A model generated the notes under the pieces. That model saw nothing but the letters and a program-made list of their open reading frames with translations. It was not told the origin of the DNA and did not search any database. This document shows positions 10,407-20,778 of a DNA stretch of 64,000 bases, in pieces. How positions within the stretch are numbered: the stretch's first letter is position 1; each line of letters opens with the position of its first letter. Source of the DNA: Halictus rubicundus (Eukaryota; Arthropoda; Insecta; Hymenoptera; Halictidae); the NCBI RefSeq assembly GCF_050948215.1, contig NC_135161.1, forward strand, positions 3,816,830-3,880,829, written 5' to 3'. Both the position numbers and the translations under genes were made by a program.

Positions 10407-10478
10407 CGAACCAGAGCCTTCTGCTCTGGTTCGGTTTTGTTTCTCTCTTTGAAAGAATCAGAGCCTTCTGCCTGATTC
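10407..10478. repeat. Two adjacent hairpins sharing a GC-CTTCT-GC loop
   Basis: Hairpin 1: an 11-bp perfect stem, CGAACCAGAGC (10407-10417) with GCTCTGGTTCG (10423-10433), loop CTTCT. Hairpin 2: GAATCAG (10455-10461) with CTGATTC (10472-10478), and inside it GC-CTTCT-GC again. The stems differ while loop and closing pairs are the same. Confidence 0.8.
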
Positions 10479-10518
10479 GTTTTTGATACCTTTTGCCCCG
10501 CAATAATTACTCGACATA

Positions 10519-10576
10519 CGCTAAATGGAAAAGTGAACTTTTCTTTTTGTGGAAAACTAATCTCATCCATTTAGCG
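10519..10576. repeat. 11-bp inverted repeat
   Basis: CGCTAAATGGA (10519-10529) pairs perfectly with TCCATTTAGCG (10566-10576) across a 36-nt loop. Part of the hairpin-dense stretch 9.0-10.8 kb. Confidence 0.8.
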
Positions 10577-10629
10577 ATCTGCGAAATTTAGTTTATAAGA
10601 TTGTACATCGTCGTTGTAAGAAAGGGAGT

Positions 10630-10657
10630 CAGAAGGAAGCGTATTGAATTCCTTCTG
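10630..10657. repeat. 9-bp hairpin
   Basis: CAGAAGGAA (10630-10638) pairs with TTCCTTCTG (10649-10657), loop of 10 nt. Confidence 0.75.
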
Positions 10658-10714
10658 GCATCCTTTCGGGTCTCTTGTGCAGCAACCTCCTCGTGGTGAG
10701 ACCTGGGCAATTGC

Positions 10715-10766
10715 TATTATTCTCTATTTGTAAGAGCTTCTAGTATCTTACAAATAGAGAATAATA
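10715..10766. repeat. Perfect 21-bp hairpin
   Basis: Arms 10715-10735 and 10746-10766 are exact reverse complements with a 10-nt loop GCTTCTAGTA, which again contains CTTCT. Both arms carry the CTCTATTTGTAAGA block. Confidence 0.9.
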
Positions 10767-11110
10767 TCGAGCTAATAGCTGCACATAATTTACAAATTTG
10801 CGATAACATTGTAAAATAGAATTTAAGACTTGGTAATTATAAAAACTTGTACATTTCGTTGAATTGTGTTTGAATTTACTTTAGATTAGCTCGGGACGGG
10901 CCAAGGAGCCTGCAATGCTTTCCTTGTTTAACCTGGAACCACCTTCACCTTCTTGGTATGCTCCTTTCATTATTAACCGAAACACACATTTTTTGTTTCG
11001 GATTACCTTGTCATTCAATGAACATCATCAACTTTTTTCTGGATTTCTAATTGAAGTTTGCTTCTGAACTTTTCAAAAGTTCCTTTTCTTAAAATTGATA
11101 TTTTTTGCTT

Positions 11111-11206
11111 AAAATTGGTATTCCTCCGATCGGAGGCCCCCCAGGGGCTCACTCACGGGTGGGGCCCGTGGGTGAGTACGGGTATTTGCGAACCCGGGGC
11201 ACCCCT
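11111..11206 (+). repeat. CCTCCGATCGGAGG module, copy 2
   Basis: Same order as copy 1 at 9371: AAAATTGGTATTCCTCCGAT, palindrome, GTGGGTGAGTACGGGTATT, GCGAACCCGGGG. This copy has an extra internal stem, CTCAC-CGGG pairing with CCCG-GTGAG. A third, shorter copy follows at 11285-11372. Confidence 0.8.
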
Positions 11207-11284
11207 AGCTTATAGGTCGTTGCGTCCCAATTTTGCTACATTTATTTTTGATTAGGCTTTTTCGTTTTTCGAATTGAAATTTAC

Positions 11285-11372
11285 TTCTGAACTTTCAAAA
11301 GTTCCTATTATAAAATTGATATATGTGGTTTAAAAGCCATATTCCTCTGAACGGAGGTCCCTCCATTTATTA
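11285..11372 (+). repeat. CCTCCGATCGGAGG module, copy 3 (degenerate)
   Basis: TTCTGAACTTTCAAAAGTTC, then an ATATTCCTCTGAACGGAGG version of the palindrome followed by TCCCTCC. It lacks the GTGAGTACGGG part. Confidence 0.6.
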
Positions 11373-11458
11373 TAGGTATATGGTCTAAGCTTCTCGTGGA
11401 TCTAGTAGCAACATTTATCGTTCGTCAGCGTAGAGGGCGTAAGAAATCTAGTTGTTGT

Positions 11459-11590
11459 TAACGATGTCGGTATTTCAGATCGTGAGTCACGAAATCCCAT
11501 ATAGTGATTGGTTTACTCTTATACCTCGTCTGTGCTGAAACCCCGGACGTGAGCACTCTCATTTCCTCTCTATTATAATCACCAAGAACA
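11459..11590 (-). repeat. GACGAGGTAT dispersed repeat, minus copy
   Basis: The reverse complement reads ACAGACGAGGTATAAGAGTA, then AACCAATCAC and a CGTGACTCAC end. Upstream on the same strand is a block GAAATGAGAGTGCTCACGTC plus CGGGGTTTC, which also occurs at about 60385-60430 without the core. This shows a longer ancestral repeat. Confidence 0.65.
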
Positions 11591-11699
11591 AAAAAAAAAG
11601 AATGTCGGAGAATGTAACATTTGGTAATAATCGATATGGTTACGTGATGATTCGCCTTCTCACCGACGAAAATTTCCTCAGTAGCCTTCTGCACCGACA

Positions 11700-14200
11700 A
11701 GATACCGTCGGTGGCTCTTTGTTTCTTAATCCAGCTACAATATATCTTAGAGGGCGTTAGAGAACACCGTATTATTCGAGTTACACAATCTCCCGTAATG
11801 CTGGCAGTCTTTAACAGTATATTGTCGGTGCCTCCAGTGATTCATACTGAGGAATATCTCCCATCTCCCCGGTCGGTCATGCAGCGACTTCCTTCAAAGC
11901 GGGGAGTTCTCTCCAATCGGTTATTCTTTTTTTTAGGAAAAGCATTTCTTCGCTACTTTTACAGTATGAACCATAGCGTTTTCGTGTTGGAAAATGAATT
12001 TATCTTCAACAACACTCGTAGCATATGTGTTTATTTATTCATTCTATATTTATTCTATTTCGACAATATCTCGTTAACTATTAGGTTTAGGACATATGAA
12101 GGTCAGTGCATTTTTACAGAGAATTTAGTACTCTATTGATGCATGATATAAATGGTAGGTTATTTCATTTAAAGAAATCAAGGTGACCTTGAACCTCCGA
12201 CCCACCTCCACCCATATAAATGATGTTTGCATCACAACATTTCTTCCTACTATACCATGCAAATTTTGTACATATCATTCTTTCATATTACTACAAATAA
12301 CAGAAATATTCAAGGTGGTCAACTTTAGTGGACCACCCTGCATATTCGTCTACCTTATGAATAGATAGCAAGATTTTGTGCAAAATAAATATTTTCCAAT
12401 TCGATTGTAAGAAATCGTGGTATAATTAGACGAGAATGTACTCTTTTTTTCAATAGTTTCAATAAGACGAAAATAGTGTAACAACATTTTTAAATTGTTC
12501 TAACGTCTTTACAGTTTTACTGTTTAGTCGTCCATTATTTTGCCATAAATGCATAAAATTTTCAGTTCATTTATAAACACGCCCTTGGCATAAATCTATT
12601 ACATTCAGATCATAAAATGAAAAAGTGAAGGGAGTAGTTACGTTTTTACGAAAAGTTTTACAATAAAAAATGAATTATTCAAACAATATTAGACACAAAA
12701 GTGCCAAACAGCATTTGGCTAACTAGTTAGTTCATCAGTGTAGGTGGCACACTTAGTTGAATCACTCTGTATATGTAAAGAGTTACAGTAACGATTTCTG
12801 CAAAAAAAAGCGATTTCATTCATCTCGCTACACTAGATTTTCCCGCCTAAAAGTCGAATATGTCGAAAATGTTTGCTGAAAATGTGAGCATACGTATCTG
12901 AATTCCTTTACTTTTAGAACTTGTCGCATTCTTCATAATGTAATTCTACCGTTTTTTTTTTAATAGTAGTGACACGCTAGTCATCTTTCAATTATGTGAA
13001 TACTTAATTAGAAAAGGAAAAAATTATTCACAATTGAAGAATATTTAATTGAAAAATATTTCATAGATGGAATATTGCTTAATGTAAGGTCTCATCCTGT
13101 TATCCATTGTTATCAATGTAGAACATAATACTTGAAAACAAATTGTGTTTTCCATGTGAACAATTCCACGAAAATAATTGTGACAGCCTTTGTACCGTAG
13201 TTACCATGTAGTAATTAATTAATAGGATGGAGTTAATCGTGTCATCATCTGGTAATGATAATGATTCGGAATTCCATAAAAGTCAATACTCAATAAATCA
13301 AAATCTTCAAATCCGAATATGTAACACATATATATTTATGTCGATGTTGGTTATGAACGATCAAAGCAATCATTGATGATATTATAACAATTTACTATTA
13401 AAGAGAACATATGTATGTAGGTTGTGTATAAATATATATGCATACATCGGGAAGTACTTTTATAAGCCGCGCATAAATACTAATCCCTCCGGGTAGGAGG
13501 GTTTCTTAATATAGAACTACTAAAAATAATTATTGTTTTCTTCCTTAGTATCAGTTTACTATCTTTTTTACCTATTTATGTCACCCATTCTCTATGTTGC
13601 CATAACCTATGGAATTTAGGACACAGTTTTCACTAACTGTTTAACTAATTTTTATACAATTTTTGCCAAGTGTAAAAATGAACGACACTCGACCTATAAA
13701 TGAGACAATTTAATAGCAATGCCATAAAACAGTTTTATACATCGTTTCTGTGTATCGCAAACAATTTTTATAAAATTGTCATAACGAGTGCAATAAAAAA
13801 TTTAGTGTTATCTAGAAGAAAATGTTTAGTTTTATATTGGGGGGGGGGGGGAAGAATTTTCTTGTTAATTTAAAAAATATAACGAGTGGACTGCTAATAT
13901 TTGATGTTACAGTCCTGGAAATTGAACGATGCATTTTATATGTGCCGATGTTTTCTGTTCTCGAATATCGGACAGTTATTTATGGTAACCAAGCACTTTG
14001 AACATTGGTGTGCGCGCGCACATATGTGTATACACAGGCACCGGAAATTCTCGCGAAGTATACGAATTAGTAATCAAAATTTTTCTGTGACAAGTTTCAA
14101 GTCGGTACCCCTACCACAAGGGTAGTTACAGGCTGAGCACGGTTTAATGAATTATGGTCTATTTCTTCTGTTTTGCTCAACAAAAAATTATTAAAAAATT
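11700..14200. other. Intergenic, no gene recognised
   Basis: AT-rich. A 142-codon plus frame (11711-12139) has no ATG-proximal context, no known domain and low-complexity residues, so it is not called. A poly(G) run lies at about 13840-13851. A mirror of AGGGTGGTCCACTAAAG-type transposon ends is visible near 12320-12350 (minus). Confidence 0.35.
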
Positions 14201-14350
14201 TATGAACATTCTACCTAATAGCACACATGACAAGTGAATTATTTCAAATTGATTTTTAAAAACATCTGGAAGCATAAAATTTCCGATTTTATATTGGAGT
14301 TTTAAGATTACCACGTTTATATTATCATGTTAGTCGTGTCTCATCGTGAT
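14201..14350 (+). repeat. Dispersed repeat, copy 1 (partner at 44271-44446)
   Basis: ATGAACATTCTACCTAATAG, then GCACACATGACA, a GATTTTTAAAAACA-C-GGAAGCATAAAATT block and CACGTTTATATTATCATGTT. All are shared in order with 44271-44446 on the same strand. Non-coding; class unknown. Confidence 0.7.
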
Positions 14351-17300
14351 TATTACCGTGTATTTTTTGAGATTTTTCGGATCATGCGAACATGTTTAAA
14401 ACAATTGGAAATCTCCAGAAATTCTAAAAAAATGCATATTTCGCAGTGAAGTTTCGTAGATACCAGTTTTATAAAAATTCAGTAATGAGATATTGTTGAA
14501 ACCATTGTTCTTAATTTTTTTCAGAATTTCTTATAAATTGCATCATCGATCAAAAAAGAAAAATTGAGATCGATTTTTTCGATGCCTCTTCACCATTTTG
14601 TAGATGTCTTATGTAATATTAAAATACTTTATTTGGCTACACTGTCACTTCGAGGAAGCCCTGATAGATTATTCAGTTGTATTATATTTACAGCAGACCG
14701 AATTAGAGGATCAGATAATCAGGATAAGAGAGAGAGCTAGTCGGTTAAGTCGGGATAAAAGAATTTGTTCGTGGTTGCACGTTGAAACGCGGAAAATTCG
14801 AAGAGCACAGATTATCGGTAGGCATTCTCTTCCGGGGTACCCTTGACTCATATTTTCGTGAGTAAGAAGCCTATGGTTACTGTGAAAAAGGGCCGCAGCG
14901 ACGAGACGTCGTCGGTCGTACAATCCTGAGCAAACTGTTTTAGTCGAAACATCGAAAGGGTTGCTATTTTGAGGTGGCTCGCACTAAATATGGTCAGATA
15001 GGCGTTGGCGTTGTACCCGGGCAAGACACCCCTGCTCAAGCACCGGCCCTGTAGTGGGGGAGATCTACCAAAGTTACTTAGACAAGTTCACCTCTATGAC
15101 TTGGACAGTTGGTTCGTCGTGACCATCTCGTACCATCCTCTTACAAACCAACTGTAGACATGGTAAGTAGGTGCCGCGTGTACCGCGACGCCATTGTGAC
15201 TTTCGTTTGAAGCATACAATACGATCATATCGCGGAATATTGCGAGAAATATTCGTCGAATGTCTTGTAAAAAAAAAAAGAAAAGAAAAGAAATACCAGT
15301 GAAATGCTGCGAAAACGAGAAATCGAGAATGTTCGATATCGAATACATACTTGTGACTAGTGGTGGAAAGATTACGCACGGGCCTAAGATTCTTAACGAC
15401 TCGATGAAACGCGGTAAACTGTGCCCCAAACTGAGTGATGAATCCGTCAGAGTGCAAACTTGCACCAGGAACGTCGGGAATTGTGTTTAGGGAGTGAAAA
15501 ACAGTGCTCTTCGTTAGATTCATAGTTGAACATTATGGTTGCGTCTATCAGTGAATCCCATTCTTTGCGCGCATTACGTTTCTTGAAATCCTGGCTTTCC
15601 TTACAATTGCGGTCTGAACACGTTCGCACTCTCAGCTTTTCGGTCCTGACTTAATGGAAATTTTATTTTTCGTTCGAAGTTTCATGTAGTTTCTTTTTTT
15701 TTTTTATTAAAATTCATGTTTTCAAATATGTTCCAGCGTATCCTATTAATCGTACAAAAATACAATACTATTGAGTTTTCGGTGAAATAATCTGCCTTCT
15801 TGATTCGCGGATGATGGTGCCCAGGTCCAATTGCTCTTCAGACTTCGCGTAACATTCTAATCTGAAAAGATCAACTTAACCTGTAATTTATTTGTATCAA
15901 GTTCAAGGAACAAGGAAGTTCAAGTTTTGGAACAAGCACGACGAGGCATTTTCTCATCTTAATGGACTTGGGCTGCGTCTCCTACGATGTTTTCAAAAAA
16001 CATTCGTCCCGTAAAAGTGAAATTATGTCACCTCTCCCGAGTTTCTGTCCGTTGTTTTCACCCCTCGCAAAGATGTAACTTCATTTATGCGGTAAAAAGA
16101 AATTATGTCATCAAAAACTTGAAAAATGAAGTTTGCGTAGTGTACAATTTTCAAAAGGGGGGGGGGGGCAGGCTAGTGTTTTGAGTTCTAATATCGAGTC
16201 AGCTTTGCGGAAACGTTTGCACGTTACTTCAAACAAAATGAAAAAAAACTGGAATGTTACTCGTTTGTTGTAACTATAAAAATGATTATCAAGCGTTTTA
16301 CTATTAGCATTAAATATTCTTAACGCATAGACATTGAAAGGAATAAGTAAATCATCAATATGTTCCAATAAATTGATAACGAATAAAGTAGTTTTAGCTA
16401 ATATGTGCTATATATAATGTATGCTATATATTGGAGGGTTACATTGGGCAAACGTAATCGTAGCCTAATCGTTTACTCTGTATACTAGCGGTTTGCGAGA
16501 TCGTCGCGCATATCGCGAAAATAAGAAAATTACGTAACTGTAGTAACTCGAGAGGCGGCTACGAGTAAAACGGTCTATATATGTCTTGGCTTCTTTTCAG
16601 TCACGGGTGATAGAAAGATTCTATTATTAGTCCTTATGAGTAACGCCTTCCAAATTTTCCTCGACGATGCTTACGTTAACTCGGCATTACCGGAATATTA
16701 GATAATTGTTATGTCACGACATTATTATTTAACTGTTACATCTACAAAAGCTTTTTCCTGTACAATTTGATATTCAAACGTACAAACAGATTTCATTAAT
16801 TACGTATACAATTTCCTTAAGTTAAAAATATCTTTTTCTTTTTATTTTTATTGTATTATAAACATTTTATATCAAGAGTTTTGTATTTTATAATGATGGA
16901 CGAGGTTTTCACGCCTGCGTATGTAGATACGTAATTAATCTTAATTTTGGTGGTAAAGTTAAGTTTGTTGTCAATTTCAATGTGCTATACCGAATTGCAA
17001 ACTATTACCTCAGTTATTTAAAATGAATAACTTCGATATCTGTAATTGTCTCTCTGGAAGTTTGAATTGGGATAAGCAGTGGTTGAACAGTAATATTTCT
17101 ACAAGTTATATAAGTACAATTATGAATATATTAATATATTATATATATAAATAGAAACATTATTTTTTAATTTAAATACATAAGTAAATTAAGAGTGTTA
17201 TAAACGGATACATTAAATAAAATTTATGTAATTTATTATAACTTTTGCGTGATAATTCATTCTATATAAATTGCTTTCATTTTTCTTCCCCATAGTTGAA

Positions 17301-20300
17301 AGTTCTTTGTCATATGTGAAAAATATATTTTTATTTAGATAAATATATTAACTAAATCTACTTACTTTTCTTTTATTACGCATTTAAACAAAGTTATTTT
17401 TCTGTTCAATATATACATATTCATTTTCCAATAACTGTTCTAACAATGAGGTAATAATTTGACGTATTAATCTAGAACCTCGCAAAGCTTTATAAACAGA
17501 AAATTAGAGATTTTCTGCATTAAAGTGTGGTCGTTTAAGATCGTGTAGAGAAATAGCGTATCTCGATTTGAAAAATAATCTACGAAAAAGGAAAAATATG
17601 GAAATGCGCTTCTAGATCTAAAGCAGAGCAGTTCCCAAAGTTTTACCCAAATTGTAAATTCCAAAATATATGTCGGGCTACAAAAAAAAAAAAAAGAAAA
17701 AACTAACGGCATAGGATAACAGACAATAAAAAAATGTATGGTGTAAGTAGGTAGAATTGAATAGGAAGTGATTTTTGTTTATTATTGACGCCACGGTAAC
17801 GGGAATGAATCCAGTCTGACGTCAATCTTAGCTCGATTAGAGCTTAATTAGAGCCAACTAATTTCCTATTCCATTATTATTTTCTCGCATAACACCTCCT
17901 TTTAGGTTTTATTATGAACTTTCTGCGAATTTTATCCAAATACGCTGTGTCGTCGAAATCGAATAATACTATCCAACGAAAAGCAATCGTTAACGTCAAA
18001 GACGCCATAGACGCATTCGGTATACATAATCAGTCATTGTCAGTGATATGAGTAACGCAGGTTAAGTATCCAGAGCACTGTTGATTTAATGAAAAGAAAA
18101 TTGGAATAGTAGAGAAGTTTTTTAATAGTTTTCAAATACTCATTTTCATATCGTAATACAAGAATCAATATCAGAAGAAAATTTTTATACTTCTACCCAC
18201 TCGGAATTTGTTATGTAACAAACAAAGAAAATTTATATTTATTAACTTACATCAGTTCACGAACTCCATACATTTTTAGCATACTAGGATTTAAATAAAC
18301 ATATTTGCTGTAAACACATGTGATTCACTTGTGTCTATTAAAGTAGAGGCCTCTTTAAGAACTTTTTTCTGGAACGTTAGAGATTTAATAAAAATAGTGT
18401 CTGCTCGATAATTGTACAAAACACGGGTCTGGCCAGGGACAATTGTCGGCTAGAAGATACTATTCTTTGATCCACTGCCGGACGTAGAAAAGAACAGCGA
18501 ACAATTATGTTCTGGGACAATTATAGGCCATATATTTGGAGTAGAGAGTGTAGTCTTTTGGTACGCCATTACATATATGGTGTTTAATAATGTTTAATAC
18601 TTTCTTTAGATTGAAAACTAGACTTACGAAACGCTAAACGTGGCTATTTTACATTACTTTATAAAAATAACGAGAATGTGTCCATTTTGTAGTATAATTC
18701 CTCATAGATGTATTTTTACAATCTCAATAATCTTAAACTGAACATACTAGAACGCGTCCGGTAAATCTAGTGTTAAAATAAAAGTTCAGTGTTCATTATA
18801 CAGATACAACACGTTTGCAGAACTAATATTAGGATAACAAATTGATTTGAGTGTTCAAAATGGCTGTCGTTAGAAAATAGAAAATCAAAAATCGGAGATC
18901 ATAAAAAATTTCTGATTTCTTTTTTTCTGATTTCTGATTTTTTTATTTTGTTAATAAAATGAAAAAATGTTTTACATTGTTAGTTCATTATATTTGGAAG
19001 ATATTTATTTGAAATGTGGTTGAAATTTCAAGTTAGTAAAACACATAGTTTTAAAAATAAGGGCGTTTAAAAGCAGGGGTTGAAAACGGTTATGATATCG
19101 ATTCCGGTTCTTGCAACAGTTACCACCGACAACCGAAATGATGTTATAACTGTTATGAGAATATCGGTTCTGGCTTATATCGGTTACGGTTACGGTTCTT
19201 GAGAACCGATATTATATCGGTTGAACTATAGGCTGTGAAAGTAGAGGCTTCAAGCTTTAAAACGACTCATTATACTGTTTTTTTTTAATGAAATTATTAC
19301 AGTTGAAATATTGACAACTTTTCAAGAATCCAAAAATTAATGTTCATATACTTGTCACATCCACTATAAATGAAGCTGTAGTAGATGAAGTGGTAAGAGG
19401 TTTAAGATTTGTATTAAAACTCGTAGTCTGTTGATAACCACTTGAAAATCATGTTTATATACTACTTACATTAGTTTTTATAGGTAGGGAAGAGTGTGGG
19501 AATTAGGAACACCTTATGAAAACAAAATATTATTGTAGAAAAGTAATATTTTCATTATTGCTTATGGCATATTATGCGTTTACATATTTCTATAATTGAC
19601 TTTAATAAAATTTTAAACTGAATTCAATTTTTAATGAAAAATAAAACCGTTGGTGTTTGTGATTACTATCGTGGCAACATCCTCTTAACTATCGTGGGGT
19701 AATCGCGAACAGAGTATGGGGCAATCACGAACACTACTTATTTCTTAGAATAGTCGCATGAATAGCCTGTAGATGTGTTCTGTCCATCATTGGATTTTTC
19801 GTGTGCCCATTCGCTGCATTCGTAGCATATAACGCTCTTTACTGCAGAACATTGTTGATTAATTGAACTTTTTTTTTTAATTTTATTTTATTTTATATTT
19901 ACGAGTCATTTATCTCGATGTACGTGTATATTATTAATTTCAATCAATTAGATTTCACGCATAAAATTGCATATATAATTAAAACTAAGATTTATTTATT
20001 TACTAACAGTAATAGAATAGTTAGATTAGAATACGGTTATTGTTATGTACAGCAGTGGTATTTGTTGAAGAAACAAACAAAACAGCTTTTGAGATCGTGG
20101 AAACCCTTTGAGAACACAACGTGACGCAGTTTGAAAACGTCGGGTTACAATTCCTTACCATTCGTGTTCGCAATAATAAATTTTGAATTTTCTTGTAACA
20201 ATTAGTTTTGAATTCTTTGTCCCTCAATGGATACAATAAGTACAGGTTTCGTGTATTTTATTTCAAAAATAAAGATAATGTAATTTTAACTAATTCGAAT

Positions 20301-20399
20301 TCGAAATCTAACTAATTCGAATTAATAATATACATATGAATTGAGACAAATGATTCATACATATAAAATATAATAAAATTTTTTTAAAATCAAGGCAGT
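14351..20399. other. Gene-poor AT-rich region upstream of Mlc2
   Basis: No supported coding region. The missing initiator exon and promoter of the myosin light chain gene should lie here or just downstream; candidates such as ATG followed by GTATAT near 20553 cannot be confirmed. Noted: a GC-richer patch at 14880-15060, a poly(G) run near 16158, and clusters of ATCGGTT at 19080-19240. Confidence 0.35.
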
Positions 20400-20462
20400 C
20401 GAAGAACTTGAACTTGGTCTTCTGCGTGAAAACTTGACACGCTACCACCACGCCACGCCGGC
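20400..20462 (-). tRNA. tRNA-like relic (minus strand)
   Basis: On the minus strand GCCGGCGTGGCGTGGTGGTA, then GCGTG, resembles a tRNA 5' half with a Pol III A box; GTTCAAGTTC about 35 nt on resembles a B box. The anticodon and acceptor stems do not pair well, so it is a decayed tRNA or a tRNA-derived SINE head rather than a working tRNA. Confidence 0.35.
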
Positions 20463-20778
20463 TTTTGTTGTAGCCTTCAAAGAATATTGTATTTCACTGA
20501 GCAATGAAATTTTAATCGTCAATATCTCTAAAAATATTAAGTGTCTGTCCCTATAATGGTATATATTCGTAAACTCCTAAACATAGGCGCGGAGAAGATT
20601 TCCGCAAAGGAAAAGGTTACTTCAAATGACCCCAGGAACCTCCCCTTTCAATGAAATACAACATTTTTGGGACACCTTCTATAATATTCGTATTCGCGAT
20701 TACTACACGTCTGTGTTTCCCCCACTCTTCTCTACTATGGAGACGCCTAATTGATTTACCAAACATTTGAAATGTTAG

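Noticed and set aside
11711..12139. 142-codon plus frame
   Set aside because: Non-ATG start, low-complexity hydrophobic end, no recognised family, flanked by repeats.
15074..15523. 149-codon minus frame
   Set aside because: No domain, overlaps other frames of similar length on both strands, and no splice or repeat support.
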